From: Nocardia brasiliensis IFM 10847
GTDB lineage: Bacteria > Actinomycetota > Actinomycetes > Mycobacteriales > Mycobacteriaceae
DNA: 64,000 nt
NCBI RefSeq assembly: GCF_000710915.1
Contig: NZ_BAUA01000174.1
Location: forward strand, 1 to 64,000
Direction: 5' to 3'
The number at the start of each line of letters is the position of its first letter. The stretch's first letter is position 1. Below the pieces are notes generated by a model that saw nothing but the letters and a program-made list of their open reading frames with translations, was not told the DNA's origin and searched no databases. Both the position numbers and the translations under genes were made by a program. Below, piece by piece: positions 44,982-54,700 of the stretch.

Positions 44982-45513
44982 TCGTTCTCCTTTGGTTCGA
45001 TCATTCGACTGCTAGGCGATACCGAGATTTCGCATAGCCGGTACGGCATCACGGACGATCGTTGGAATTCTCGAATGTATTTCCGAGAACTGATGCCGAG
45101 TGACAATCGAACCATTGCGACTGTTCCTTGAATAGAAGTCCGGAGTCACCGGACGCCGGGACATCGTGTCCGGATACTTTGTGACCACTGTCCTGTGTGC
45201 CGATTATTCGGCGCGACCGATCACCTCGATAGACGGTCTGTCCCCGGAACGGCGATGTCCGGCCCGGGCGGGACAAAAGTCATGAAATACATCGCCCATT
45301 GGTCGGATAACATGGTGACCTTTGCCCGCAGGATGATCCGACCGATTCCGATACATTGGGCCGCAAAGTAGAGTCGGCGGCTCGTGCGCTCATGACTCGA
45401 TCAGCTCGGATGGGATCTGTGCCGAATCCGGCGCGAACGCGAGACCTGTTGTCCGAGCTGTGCATCGGGCGCAGTGCCGCCCGCCGGAAGTTCTGCTGGA
45501 GGGGTTGGTTGGC
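44982..45513. promoter_or_regulatory. 532-bp divergent intergenic region with DosR-box-like sites
   Basis: No gene is supported here. Candidate boxes: GTGACCACTGTCCTG at 45181-45195 (one mismatch in the first half-site), GGGACAAAAGTCATG at 45270-45284, and a weaker GTGACCTTTGCCCG at 45315-45328. All have the 4-base spacer between GGGAC-type and GTCCY-type halves. They may serve the glycine-zipper gene on one side and the devR paralogue on the other. Confidence 0.45.
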
Positions 45514-46161
45514 GTGACTAGAGTGTTCCTGGTCGATGGGCATCACATCGTCCGGCGCGGGATTGCCGACCTGATCGGAGCCGAACCCGATCTCGAGTTG
45601 GTCGGTGAGGCGGAGACGGTGTCCCGGGCCATCGAAGACATCCTGCGGCTGCGTCCTGACGTGGTCGTGCTCGAAATCAGGCTGCCCGACGGTGACGGGA
45701 TAGCGCTGTGCCGTGAACTACAGAGTCACGGATTGGGCGCCCAGTTGCTGATCCTCACCGCGTTCATCGATGAGAAGTCGATGCTGAACGCCATCCGGGC
45801 GGGAGTCAGCGGTTACGTCATCAAGGACATCGGCACGGTGGAGTTGGTCGACGCCATTCGTGAGGTCGGGTCGGGCAAATCGTTGCTCGACAACCGCGCC
45901 GCCGCCGCGCTCATGTCCAAGCTGCGGGCGGACGGGGCCGCGCGGCGCGGTCCCTTCGCGCAGCTCACCGCTCAGGAGCGCACGCTGCTCGAGCTGCTCG
46001 GTGAAGGACTGTCGAATCGCCAAATAGCGGAACGAATGTCGTTGGCGGAAAAAACGATCAGGAACTACGTGTCGCGCCTGCTGACCAAACTGGGGGTCGA
46101 GCGACGAAGTCAGGCGGCGGTGCTCGCCCTGGAGCTGCGGCCGTCCGGCAGTATGCGATGA
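45514..46161 (+). CDS. DevR-like regulator with degenerate receiver (Asp54 to Glu)
   Basis: A 215-residue NarL-family protein closely related to the devR product at 41090-41740: [32 protein letters not shown] and the Lux[22 protein letters not shown]. In the receiver, the phospho-acceptor is Glu54 (VVVLEIRLPDG) and the second acidic-pair residue is Gly9, while Lys in GYVIKDI is kept. Phosphorylation by DevS is thus unlikely; Glu may mimic the phosphorylated state. The GTG at 45514 has GGAGGGG upstream. Its stop overlaps the next ATG (ATGA). It may compete with, or bypass, the normal DevR. Confidence 0.88.
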   Translation: MTRVFLVDGHHIVRRGIADLIGAEPDLELVGEAETVSRAIEDILRLRPDVVVLEIRLPDGDGIALCRELQSHGLGAQLLILTAFIDEKSMLNAIRAGVSGYVIKDIGTVELVDAIREVGSGKSLLDNRAAAALMSKLRADGAARRGPFAQLTAQERTLLELLGEGLSNRQIAERMSLAEKTIRNYVSRLLTKLGVERRSQAAVLALELRPSGSMR

Positions 46162-46727
46162 ACGGTCACTGGTCGACACCGCACGAGCGGGACGCCGGAG
46201 CGGGTCTCGCGACCTACTTGGCTGCCTGCGGAGTGAGATATGAGCAGCTGCGGCCGGGTTCGACCGGTGTACCGACGGTGTCGATCGTCCCTCCGTCACC
46301 CTGGACGCAGGTGGATCGCGGATATTTCCGCGATGTCTATGCGATCTGGGCTCGGCCGCCGATCGAAGGCTACGGCTGGGTCGACAACGCGGTGCTCGTC
46401 CTCATCCGATTGACTCCTGGTGCCGATCACATCGAGCTGCTCACGCACGCCGTATTCGACGCACGCCGACTGCCCGGCTGGGATGAAATCTATGTCGAGG
46501 AAACGCGGTACGAGGGTTATCCGTCCTGCCTCATCGCGGGCATCTATGTCGTCGACTCGCTACGACTGCGGGCCGACACCCGATACATCGTCATAGGCGA
46601 TAGCGGTTGTCAGTATCTGGTGCAGTTCACCATCACCAGCCAACTGTCCTCTTTTTCCGAGGCTGCCGGATGGGCCTCGAAAGAATTCGATCAATTCAAA
46701 GGCTGGTGGGTGACCCTGCCCCGATAG
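46158..46727 (+). CDS. LpqN/LpqT-like protein without signal peptide
   Basis: A 189-residue protein resembling the LpqN/LpqT fold of mycobacteria: PTVSIVPPSPWTQVD near the N-terminus, NAVLVLIRLTPGADHIEL, and YLVQFTITSQLSSFSEAA near the end. The mycobacterial relatives are exported lipoproteins, but no signal peptide or lipobox is visible here, so this copy is probably cytosolic. The ATG at 46158 overlaps the regulator stop by 4 nt, so the two are translationally coupled. Assignment is moderate; it could be a related but distinct family. Confidence 0.6.
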   Translation: MNGHWSTPHERDAGAGLATYLAACGVRYEQLRPGSTGVPTVSIVPPSPWTQVDRGYFRDVYAIWARPPIEGYGWVDNAVLVLIRLTPGADHIELLTHAVFDARRLPGWDEIYVEETRYEGYPSCLIAGIYVVDSLRLRADTRYIVIGDSGCQYLVQFTITSQLSSFSEAAGWASKEFDQFKGWWVTLPR

Positions 46728-46758
46728 CGCCCGTCATAGATATGCAGGAGGTACGACA

Positions 46759-47319
46759 TTGACGAATTCCATTGCCGTCGAAATACGCGATACCGGTAGT
46801 GCCGAAGGGCGCGGCATGAATGTATTGATTGTCGTCGAGTCTTGTTTCGGGAACACCGCGCACATCGCGGAGTCCGTCGCCGAGGGGATTCGTGCGCATG
46901 GCGGCAGCGTCACGGTGGTCGGTGCGCACACCATGCCCGCACTCGACGACGTCGATCTCTTGCTGGTGGGGGCGCCTACGCACAATGCGGGTCTGTCTAC
47001 ACCGACATCACGTCGTCAAGCGGAGGCCCATGGTGCAGTCCGATCCGTGACCGGTGTGCGGGAGTGGCTCGATGCGCTGCCCGCGCGGCTGAACGTCCGT
47101 GCCGCGGCGTTCGACACCGTCGCAGGCAGAAGCATCTTCACCGGGTCCGCGGCGCGACGGATCGTGAAGCGACTGCAAGGGCACGCCTGTGATGTGCTCG
47201 GGCGAGAAAGCTTCCTGGTCGTCTCCCGCGTGGGGCCGCTGGTCGGCGACGAGTCCGCTCGGGCCGAGCGTTGGGGTAGCGAGCTGGCCGACAGACTGTC
47301 CCGCTTCGGAACGGCATGA
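46759..47319 (+). CDS. flavodoxin family protein
   Basis: A 186-residue flavodoxin-fold protein. The FMN loop is IVVESCFGNTAHIAESVAEG (about residues 24-43) and the second binding segment DLLLVGAPTHNAGLSTP. The TTG at 46759 is a good start, with AGGAGG eight bases upstream; an ATG 19 codons later is the alternative. It is 31 nt downstream of the LpqN-like gene on the same strand and probably in the same transcript. Together with the gene at 43366 it makes two flavodoxin-like proteins in this island. Confidence 0.82.
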   Translation: MTNSIAVEIRDTGSAEGRGMNVLIVVESCFGNTAHIAESVAEGIRAHGGSVTVVGAHTMPALDDVDLLLVGAPTHNAGLSTPTSRRQAEAHGAVRSVTGVREWLDALPARLNVRAAAFDTVAGRSIFTGSAARRIVKRLQGHACDVLGRESFLVVSRVGPLVGDESARAERWGSELADRLSRFGTA

Positions 47320-47381
47320 GTAGTCAGATCAGCTGCGGCACAGCGGCAGCCGTGCGTGTGCCCGGTTGCCGCGGCCGAAGC

Positions 47382-47843
47382 TCAGGTCGAGGCGTGGCTG
47401 GGAGGCGCGGTCGGCACGCCGCCGGCCACCGCACATACCGCGTCGAGCACGACGGCCTGAATCGGAAGGGTTGTGACGTAACCCGGTTCGACCACCCACA
47501 CCGGTGACCAGCCGAGCTGCCGATCCGAATGCGGAAGCATGATCCGGCTGCCGCGTGCCACGATCGTGACGCCGAGTTCGTCCAATCGCCGCACGAGGTC
47601 CGGATCGAGGCTGTCGGCCGGGTAGCGGACGAGGAACCCGACGCGATTCGACTTGGTGTGCAACATGACCGGCGCGGTGTGTACGGCCGTGGATACCTCG
47701 TACCCGAGTACTCGCGGCATGGTGACCATGCCGAACCGGTCGTCGGTGAGCAGACAGGGATGGGAGCCGAGTAGGGAAACCGGCAGACCGCGGTCGCGGT
47801 AGGTCGTCCAGATCCGTTGTGGGGTGGTGCAGTTCGCGAACAT
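47382..47843 (-). CDS. hypothetical protein (153 aa)
   Basis: I do not recognise this gene. The 153-residue product has a plausible globular composition: IWTTYRDRGLPVSLLGSHPC, VMLHTKSNRVGFLVRYP, LVRRLDELGVTIVARGSRI and PVWVVEPGYVTTLPIQAV. No signal peptide or membrane segment is seen. The ATG at 47843 is used; a GTG/TTG start further up is possible, because the frame is open a little longer. A strong DosR-box-like site lies 144 bp upstream, between it and the divergent WhiB-like gene. Confidence 0.55.
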   Translation of the reverse strand: MFANCTTPQRIWTTYRDRGLPVSLLGSHPCLLTDDRFGMVTMPRVLGYEVSTAVHTAPVMLHTKSNRVGFLVRYPADSLDPDLVRRLDELGVTIVARGSRIMLPHSDRQLGWSPVWVVEPGYVTTLPIQAVVLDAVCAVAGGVPTAPPSHAST

Positions 47844-47986
47844 CCTGTCGGTATCCCTCGAGTCGTGGTGCCCGTCGGCCTCCGGAACGGTTCAGTGTGC
47901 AGTCCACTCGCGAAGGTAGCGCCTGATCCGCTTGTCGGGCAGAGCAATTCGGCTCTACTGGACCGGACTGCGGGCAGCGGAGGCGT

Positions 47987-48001
47987 GGGACGTAAGTCCT
48001 G
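47987..48001. promoter_or_regulatory. DosR-box-like site between hypothetical and whiB-like genes
   Basis: GGGACGTAAGTCCTG, with GGGAC and GTCCT half-sites and a 4-base spacer, is the best match to the DosR consensus in the window. It lies 108 bp before the whiB-like ATG and 144 bp before the divergent ATG at 47843. Confidence 0.6.
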
Positions 48002-48108
48002 ACCGGCATGACGAATATCACGGACATGAAACCGGAGGAGTTTCGGCCCTACCGAGGTGTGCCATTCGGCTCTCGATGCGGAGAATGGCGATATTCGATT
48101 CTACGGAT

Positions 48109-48495
48109 ATGAGACCTTCGGTGGTGTTAGATCGGGCGGCACAGCTGCTCGAGCGCGATGCGGGGGAGTGGGCGGGAAGCGGGAGCTGTGCACAAAGCGA
48201 TCCGGAAGAATTCTTCCCCGAGGCCGGCGAGACCTCGCTGCTCGCGGTGCGTATTTGTGGCCGGTGCGAAGTACGCGAATCCTGCCTCGAGTACGCGATG
48301 GAGCACAGCGAGGTCTTGGGTATCTGGGGCGGGCTCACCCGTCGGCAGCGGATCAAGCTGTCCCGGCTGCGCGCGAGTCGGGAGCGATCGCGCGGGGCGG
48401 CAACGCGCAACGGGGCCCGGCGTCCTCGTGCGATAGAGATCGTGGTGACCGCAATGGACGGCGCCGGTCGCCATACCGTTGTCGACTGCCGGTGA
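48109..48495 (+). CDS. WhiB-like iron-sulphur transcription factor
   Basis: A 128-residue WhiB protein. The four [4Fe-4S] cysteines are Cys27, Cys50, Cys53 and Cys59 (CX22CX2CX5C, visible as ICGRCEVRESC), and LGIWGGLTRRQR is the G(V/I)WGG turn. A basic C-terminus (RASRERSRGAATRNGARRPR) should contact DNA or RNA polymerase. The start is uncertain: ATG 48109 is used, ATG 48085 or ATG 48076 are in frame. A DosR-box-like site lies upstream. It fits the hypoxia/NO theme, as WhiB clusters sense O2 and NO. Confidence 0.88.
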   Translation: MRPSVVLDRAAQLLERDAGEWAGSGSCAQSDPEEFFPEAGETSLLAVRICGRCEVRESCLEYAMEHSEVLGIWGGLTRRQRIKLSRLRASRERSRGAATRNGARRPRAIEIVVTAMDGAGRHTVVDCR

Positions 48496-48563
48496 CGATC
48501 GGCCTGTATCCGGTGGCACAAAGGCCCTCGTGCGACGAATACGGTTCCGGATATTCGTGTTAC

Positions 48564-49196
48564 ATGAGCCTTGTCGAACCGACCCGGATCGAAATGGCCG
48601 ATGCGGCATCCTCAGCGCCGCCGAGCCGTTTGTCCGTCGCTCGACCGAGCACCGCGTGGGTGCTGCTGCTGGCCGCGTCGGCGGGTTGGCTGGCCTCGTT
48701 CACCTTGACGGTGGAGCGGTTCAAACTCTTTGTCGATTCGAGCTATCGGCCGTCGTGCAGCATCAACCCGATTCTGTCGTGCGGGTCGGTGATGGCGACG
48801 CCGCAGGCGGCCGTTTTCGGTTTCCCCAATCCGATCATCGGCGTCGTCGCGTTCTCGGTCGTGCTGCCGCTCGCGCTGTTGAGCGTGGCCAGAATCGCGC
48901 TGCCACAGTGGATCTGGATCGGACTCTGGATCGGCACGGCCTGCGGTGTCGGGTTCGTGTGCTGGCTCATCTTCCAGACGCTCTATCGGATTCACGCGCT
49001 CTGCCCCTACTGCATGGTGGTGTGGGCGGTCGTCACCCCCATGCTGGCCGTGCTGAGCAATCAGCTCAGTTCAGCGCTGCCCCGGCCGGTGCGTGCGATA
49101 GTCGGCTGGCGCTGGACCGTGGTAGCGCTCTTCTGCACAGCCGTTGTGCTGCAGGTCTTCCTAGCGTTTCAGGACTACTGGTTGTCGCTCGTCTGA
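48564..49196 (+). CDS. vitamin K epoxide reductase (VKOR) family membrane protein
   Basis: A 210-residue integral membrane protein with about five hydrophobic helices. The VKOR redox pattern is complete: the loop pair Cys65 and Cys73 (SCSINPILSCGSVM) and the CxxC pair Cys147-Cys150 (LCPYCMVVW). It reoxidises a periplasmic thiol oxidase (DsbA-like) with quinone, supporting disulphide formation outside the membrane. No thioredoxin domain is fused. The ATG at 48564 is used. It follows the whiB-like gene by 68 nt on the same strand. Confidence 0.9.
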   Translation: MSLVEPTRIEMADAASSAPPSRLSVARPSTAWVLLLAASAGWLASFTLTVERFKLFVDSSYRPSCSINPILSCGSVMATPQAAVFGFPNPIIGVVAFSVVLPLALLSVARIALPQWIWIGLWIGTACGVGFVCWLIFQTLYRIHALCPYCMVVWAVVTPMLAVLSNQLSSALPRPVRAIVGWRWTVVALFCTAVVLQVFLAFQDYWLSLV

Positions 49197-49291
49197 AGGC
49201 GCCGACCCGTTCCGCTGCTGCCCTCCTCGCGGTGCGTGCCGAAGACTCCGCCAGGGACGTTCTTCGCCGAGTTCGGAAACGTCGTTGCTGG

Positions 49292-50728
49292 TCAATAGGC
49301 CGGTGGTTGGTAGGGAAGGGTGGGTGCCAACAGGGTGAGCAGGCCCAAGACGATGGGCAGGAGCGCCGCGAGGTAGATGAACGTGTAGCCGACGATGTCG
49401 CGTGCCTCGAGCGACAGCACGCCGAGGAGCGGGAGCATCCAGAACGGGTTGATCAGGTTCGGCAGCGCCTCCGCGGCGTTGTAGATCTGCACCGTCCAGC
49501 CGAGGTTGACGTGTGTGTCGTTCGCCGCCTGCATCACATACGGCGCCTCGATGATCCATTTGCCGCCGCCGGAGGGAATGAGGAAGCCGAGGACCACGGA
49601 GTAGGCGCCGATGAGCAGTGGGAAGGTGGTGGCGTTGCCCGTCGCGGTGAACAGCGAGGCGAGGTGGTGGGAGATCGAGGTGCCGGGGCTGTCGGTGGCC
49701 TTGGTGAGAATGGCCGCGGTCCCGGCGTAGAAGGGAAATTGGATGAGGACACCGCCGGTGGCAGGCACGGCTTTGGTGACTGCGGCGAGAAATCGGCGGG
49801 GGCGCCAGTGCAATAGCATGCCGAGGCCCAGGAACAGCAGGTTGTAGGTATTGAGCCCGGAGATGGCGACGAGGGGGTCCTTGGCGGCGAATTCCTGGAT
49901 CGCCCACCCGCCGACCAGGACGACGACCACGATGGTGAGCAGCGGGCTGTATTCGAGCCATTCGCCGGGACGCGAGCGCGGCATGTCGTCTTCGACCGGG
50001 TCGCGGGGATCGATGCCGAGATCGGTGGCGGTAACGGCGGTGTCGGCGCGGGGCGCGGTCAGAAACGCGATGGCCACACACACCGTGACGACGACTGCGG
50101 CCACAACGAGTGACTGCCAGGTGAAAATGGTGGCCCGGAACGGGATGACGCCGGTGATGGGCAGCAGCGACTGCGGAATGCTGGCGGGGTTGGCCTGTAG
50201 TTGCGCGGCCGACGAGCTGAGGCCGAGAGCCCAGCTCCCGCCGAGGCCGAGGTAGGCCGCTGCCGACGCGGCCCGATAGTCCATGCGCAGCTCGCGGCGC
50301 CCGGCGAGTCGCCGGACCAGCAGCGCGCTGAAGATGAGACTGAAGCCCCAATTGAGCAACGCCGACAGTAGGCTGACCGCGGCGACGACGGCGATCGCCG
50401 CACGCGGAGTGCGGGGCACTCGGGCGAGCCCGGTGATGGCCCGCTGGACAGGGCGGGCGGTGGCGACGACGTAGCCGCCGATGGCGACCATCGCCATCTG
50501 CATCGTGAACGGGATGAGGTCCCAGAAGCCGTTGCCGAAGACCGCGGCGACATCGGCGGGCCCGGAGCCGATCGCCAGCGCGGCGATGGCGACCACCGCG
50601 ACGATGAGCAGTGCGAAGACAAGGGTGTTGGGGAACCACTTCTCCGACCAGGCCGCACTGCGGGTTGCGAATCGGGCGAGCAGGCCGGCCGGTGGGTCGG
50701 CGGCGAGCTGGGAATCGGGCACAGACAT
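49292..50728 (-). CDS. AtoE-type short-chain fatty acid transporter
   Basis: A 478-residue polytopic membrane protein with about 12 hydrophobic helices. ATRSAAWSEKWFPNTLVFA, LNWGFSLIFSALLVRRLA, LGLGGSWALGLSSSAAQL and FLIPSGGGKWIIEAPYVMQA are characteristic of the AtoE/short-chain fatty acid transporter family. It is last in a three-gene minus-strand operon, 16 nt after the ornithine-cyclodeaminase-like gene. The start is ATG 50728. Substrates of actinobacterial members are mostly untested; an organic acid is likely. Confidence 0.88.
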   Translation of the reverse strand: MSVPDSQLAADPPAGLLARFATRSAAWSEKWFPNTLVFALLIVAVVAIAALAIGSGPADVAAVFGNGFWDLIPFTMQMAMVAIGGYVVATARPVQRAITGLARVPRTPRAAIAVVAAVSLLSALLNWGFSLIFSALLVRRLAGRRELRMDYRAASAAAYLGLGGSWALGLSSSAAQLQANPASIPQSLLPITGVIPFRATIFTWQSLVVAAVVVTVCVAIAFLTAPRADTAVTATDLGIDPRDPVEDDMPRSRPGEWLEYSPLLTIVVVVLVGGWAIQEFAAKDPLVAISGLNTYNLLFLGLGMLLHWRPRRFLAAVTKAVPATGGVLIQFPFYAGTAAILTKATDSPGTSISHHLASLFTATGNATTFPLLIGAYSVVLGFLIPSGGGKWIIEAPYVMQAANDTHVNLGWTVQIYNAAEALPNLINPFWMLPLLGVLSLEARDIVGYTFIYLAALLPIVLGLLTLLAPTLPYQPPAY

Positions 50729-50744
50729 GCGAACTCCTGAGTGG

Positions 50745-51683
50745 TCAACCGGCGTGCCGGAGGACGTGGTGGTGGACCAGCGTCGCGGCGGTCAGGTCGG
50801 CCAGGGCCGTGCCGACTGCTTTGAACACGGTGATCTCGTGGTCGTTGCGGCGACCGGGAGCTTCATTTCGACAAAGCTCGGGCAGCGTGGCGGCCACGTC
50901 GTCACGGGTGATGACACCGGCGGCGAGTGGCTGGGTGAGGTCGCCCGATTCGTCGAGCGCGTTGTCGCTGTCGACGTAGACGACGCCGCGGGTCAGGCAG
51001 GCGTCGTCGGCTTCGCGCATCTCCGGGCGGAAGCTGCCGACGAGGTCGAGGTGCGTGCCGGGGCGCAGTAACTCACCGCGGATGATCGGGCTGGTGGCGA
51101 GCGTCGCGCAGGAGATCACGTCGGCGTCGGGGATCGCGGTGTCGAGGTCGACGGCGACGCGAGCGTCCGTTCCGGCGGCCCGCAGCCGTGCGACCAGGGC
51201 TTCCGCGGAGGCGCGGTGTTGATCGTGGACGAGCACGGTGGCGATGTCGAGGACCGCGGCGTGTGCTGCGGCGATGAGCGAGCCGACGTGCCCCGCGCCG
51301 ACGACGAGATGGACTCGGCTGTCGGGGCGGGCCAGATAGGACGAGGCCAGTGCCGCGGTGGCGACGGTGCGCCGCCTGGTGAGTTCGTTCCCATCGATGA
51401 CCGCCAGGTGTTCGCCGGTGTCCGCGCGGGCCAGGACGTAGGCGGAGGACAGGGCCGGGCGACCGTGCGCGTTGTTCTGGGGGAATACGTTCACGAGTTT
51501 GACGCCCAGCAGCCCATCGGCCTGCCAGGAGGGCATCAGGAGCAACGTCGACCCGGTCTCGTCGATCTGATGATGGTGGCGCGGTGGGGTTGTGGCGCCG
51601 CGGGCGAAACCCGCTCGCAGGGCTGGGATCAATATGTCGAACGGCAATGCGTCGACGGTCTCGTCGGCGGAGACGATGAGCAC
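50745..51683 (-). CDS. ornithine cyclodeaminase/mu-crystallin family protein
   Basis: A 312-residue NAD(P)-dependent enzyme. The family core is visible: LLMPSWQADGLLGVKLVNVFPQ-like substrate region, the loop ELTRRRTVATAALASSYLA and the nucleotide-binding HLVVGAGHVGSLIAAAHA. Members act as ornithine or lysine cyclodeaminases, ketimine reductases or alanine dehydrogenases, which cannot be told apart here. The GTG at 51683 has AAAGG upstream. It lies 17 nt downstream of the molybdoenzyme stop, so it belongs to the same operon. Confidence 0.85.
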   Translation of the reverse strand: MLIVSADETVDALPFDILIPALRAGFARGATTPPRHHHQIDETGSTLLLMPSWQADGLLGVKLVNVFPQNNAHGRPALSSAYVLARADTGEHLAVIDGNELTRRRTVATAALASSYLARPDSRVHLVVGAGHVGSLIAAAHAAVLDIATVLVHDQHRASAEALVARLRAAGTDARVAVDLDTAIPDADVISCATLATSPIIRGELLRPGTHLDLVGSFRPEMREADDACLTRGVVYVDSDNALDESGDLTQPLAAGVITRDDVAATLPELCRNEAPGRRNDHEITVFKAVGTALADLTAATLVHHHVLRHAG

Positions 51684-51700
51684 GGTCGGACCTTTCGGAA

Positions 51701-54700
51701 TCAGGCGTCGAGCACGACGTCGGACGTCGGCACGGACTGGCAGGTGAGGCAGTGATCGTCGGGCAGCTCGCTCCCGACGGCGACGAGGTGTGCCACCGTG
51801 CCGTCGAGCACCCGGACCGCGCAGCTTTCGCATTGGCCGACGCGGCACCCGCTGGGCACGGACAGACCCGACTGCTCGGCGAGCTGCAAGAGGGTGCCAT
51901 CCGATTTGCGCCACGCCACGTCTCGGCCCGAGCGGGCGAACCGAACGGTCGCGGTCGCATCGTCGGCGATGCGCACCGGCACAGGCGCGGCGTGGAACTT
52001 CTCGGCGAAAATGTCGAATCGGGGAACACCTCGGCCTACCAGGCCGGCGGTGAGTTCATCGAGCATGTCCGTGGGGCCGCACAAGTAGAAGCGCGCTCGC
52101 CGGTCGATCAGGGCGGGGTCGACGTCGGAGGCTGATACCCGCCCGCGCAGGTGGTGACGGTCGCCCGCACCCGGCCGGCTGTAGTGGTCGATCACGCGCA
52201 GGGACGGCAGATGCGCGGCGAGGGCGGCGATCCGGGCCCGGAAGGGGTGGCGCGCGCCGTCCCGGTTGCCGTAGTGGAGCACGACTTCCGGGGCAGCCGA
52301 CGGGGTGAGAGCGAGTGTTTCGAGGTAACTGAGGAACGGGGTGATCCCGATGCCTGCGGCAAGGAGCACGATCGGGCGGGAGTGGACGAGGGGCACGGCG
52401 AAGCCACCAGCAGGAGGCGTGACGAGCAGGCGGGTGCCGGGCCGGAGCCGGTCGTGCACGGCGGTGGAGAAGCGGCCGCCGGACACGCGACGCACCGCGA
52501 TCGTGTACAGCTCCTGAGCAGCCGGTCCGGCGGGTCCGGTCAGCGAGTAGCTGCGGGTCAGATCGGGTTGATCGGGCCAGGCGACTGTGATGTGTTGCCC
52601 GGCGCGGAACGCGGGTAACGGTGTCCGGTCTACGGGCCGCAACTGCACCGCCAGGATCTCCTCGGTTTCGAGTTCGCAGTGCTCGATCAGGAACTCGCGC
52701 TGCGCACGCCACCGTGTCGAGTGCGCGAGCTGGACGTCACAGGGCACCGCGCGCAGCCCGACGGAGCCACTGATCGGATCGCGGCTGCCGTCACCGACCA
52801 GGAGGTTGTAGTTGGCGCCGTTACCGGCGAGCGGATCCGCACCGGGCAGGGCGAGGTCCGAAGCGGCCTGCCACCAGCCGTATTCGGCGACGACGACGTC
52901 GCGGTGCAGGTCCGAGTCGATCCGTGCGCGCATACCGACCGTGGCACGCGATGTACTGATCCGCACCCAGTCGCCGTCGCAGATCCCACGCGCGGCGGCG
53001 AGTTCGGCGCTCAGCTCGACGATCGGATCGGGGAAGCGTTTACGCAGCGAGGAGATTCCGCGGTGCTGGCTGTGACAGAAATAGCCGTTCTTCGCGCAGG
53101 TGAGCACCAGCGGATAGGACGGGTCCGGTGCCGGCGGCTCCGCCACCGGTACTGCGGATTGTCCGTGCTGGGCGAGCATCTCGGAGTAGAGCTCGACCCG
53201 GCGGGTCGGGGTCGCGAACCCGGTGACCGTTCCGTCGTCGGACTCCTCGGCGTATTTGCGGTAGCGGACGTGTAACGGCAGATCCATCCCGCCGGGGCGT
53301 TCGCGCAGTTCGGCCGCGGTGACCGCGAGCGGAGCAAGCTGATGGTTCCAGCCGTCCTCGATGCGTCCGTGGAAGAAGTCCTCGCCGTGCCCCAGCCGGA
53401 CGGCCAGGTCGAACGCGATCTCGGTGTCCGAACGCGCCTCGCCCTCGGGCTCGACCAGCTGCGGCCGCAACTGCACTCGCTGCTGAGCGGCGACGCTGAT
53501 CTCGAACCCGGCTCTGATCGCTTCGCGCTCCCACGGCGTGTTGACCGGCAGCAACAGGTCGGCGAAGCGAGAGGTGGGGTTTTCGAACAGGTCTAGATGA
53601 ACTGCGAAGTCCAGGCTGCGCAGGGCGTCGGCGGTCCGCCGCGGATCAGGCTGGGTCAGCAGGAGATTCCCACCGAAGGACACCAGCGCCCGTACCGGAT
53701 ACGGCTCACCCTGGAGCACCGCCTGGCAGAAGTCGCGGGCATTGATCCAGCCCTGCGCCGGTGGTCCCAGCGGGAAGCTTTCGAGGCCAAGGGCTTTCGC
53801 GCGCTGGGCGGCTGCGAGCTGGCCGGGACCGGTGACCGGATTGACCGGAGGTTTGGGCAGCAACACGTTGCCGCCAGGGGCGTCGTAGCTGCCCGTGAGC
53901 GCGTAGAGGGTGGCGATCGCTCGCTCGGTCTGGGTCGCGTTGACATGCTGACCGACCCCGGACCACGTTGCGTACGACACCGATCGTGCCGCGCCGAGTT
54001 CCGCGGCGAATGTCTCGATCGCTGCCGGGGCGACCGTTGTCACCGCCGCGGCCCGGTCGACAGGCCAGGCGGCGCAGGCAGCGGCATAGCGGTCGAAGGC
54101 GGGCACACAGTCGATCGGTCCGCGTCGGGTGAGCACCCGCCGCCGGCCGCGCAGCGCGAACCGTTGCGCACCGTTCGGCGCGCGGGTGGTGTCCAACGGC
54201 TCCGCCCGACCGGACAACTCGTCCCACACGACATAGCCCGGCGTCCCGGGATGCAGGTCCGAAGCTCGCAGGAACGCGCCTGTGTCGAGCCGGACCAGTA
54301 GCGGCGCATTCGTCCACGATCGGACGAACTCCTCGTCGTGGCCGCGTCGGGCGAGTAGTCGACCGGCCACGCTCAATGCCAGCGCGCCGTCAGTACCGGG
54401 GCGTACCCGCAGCCAGTGGTCGGCCTGTAATGCGCTGGTCGACCGGCGCGGGTCGACGACCACCAGCCGTGCCTCCCGCGCCCGGGCGAGTGCCGCCGAC
54501 TGTGCCAGCCAGGATTTCGCCGGGTTGTGGCCCCACAGCACGGCGAGGTCGGTGTTCGCGTAGTCCGGCGCGGGCAGCGCGCTCCCGAACGTGAAAGCGT
54601 GCGCGAAATCCTTGTGCCAATTACAGATCTCGGTCGAATACAGCGTGTTCGGGCTGCCGAACACCCGAATGAATCGCTCGACCCAGTCGATGGAATCCGA

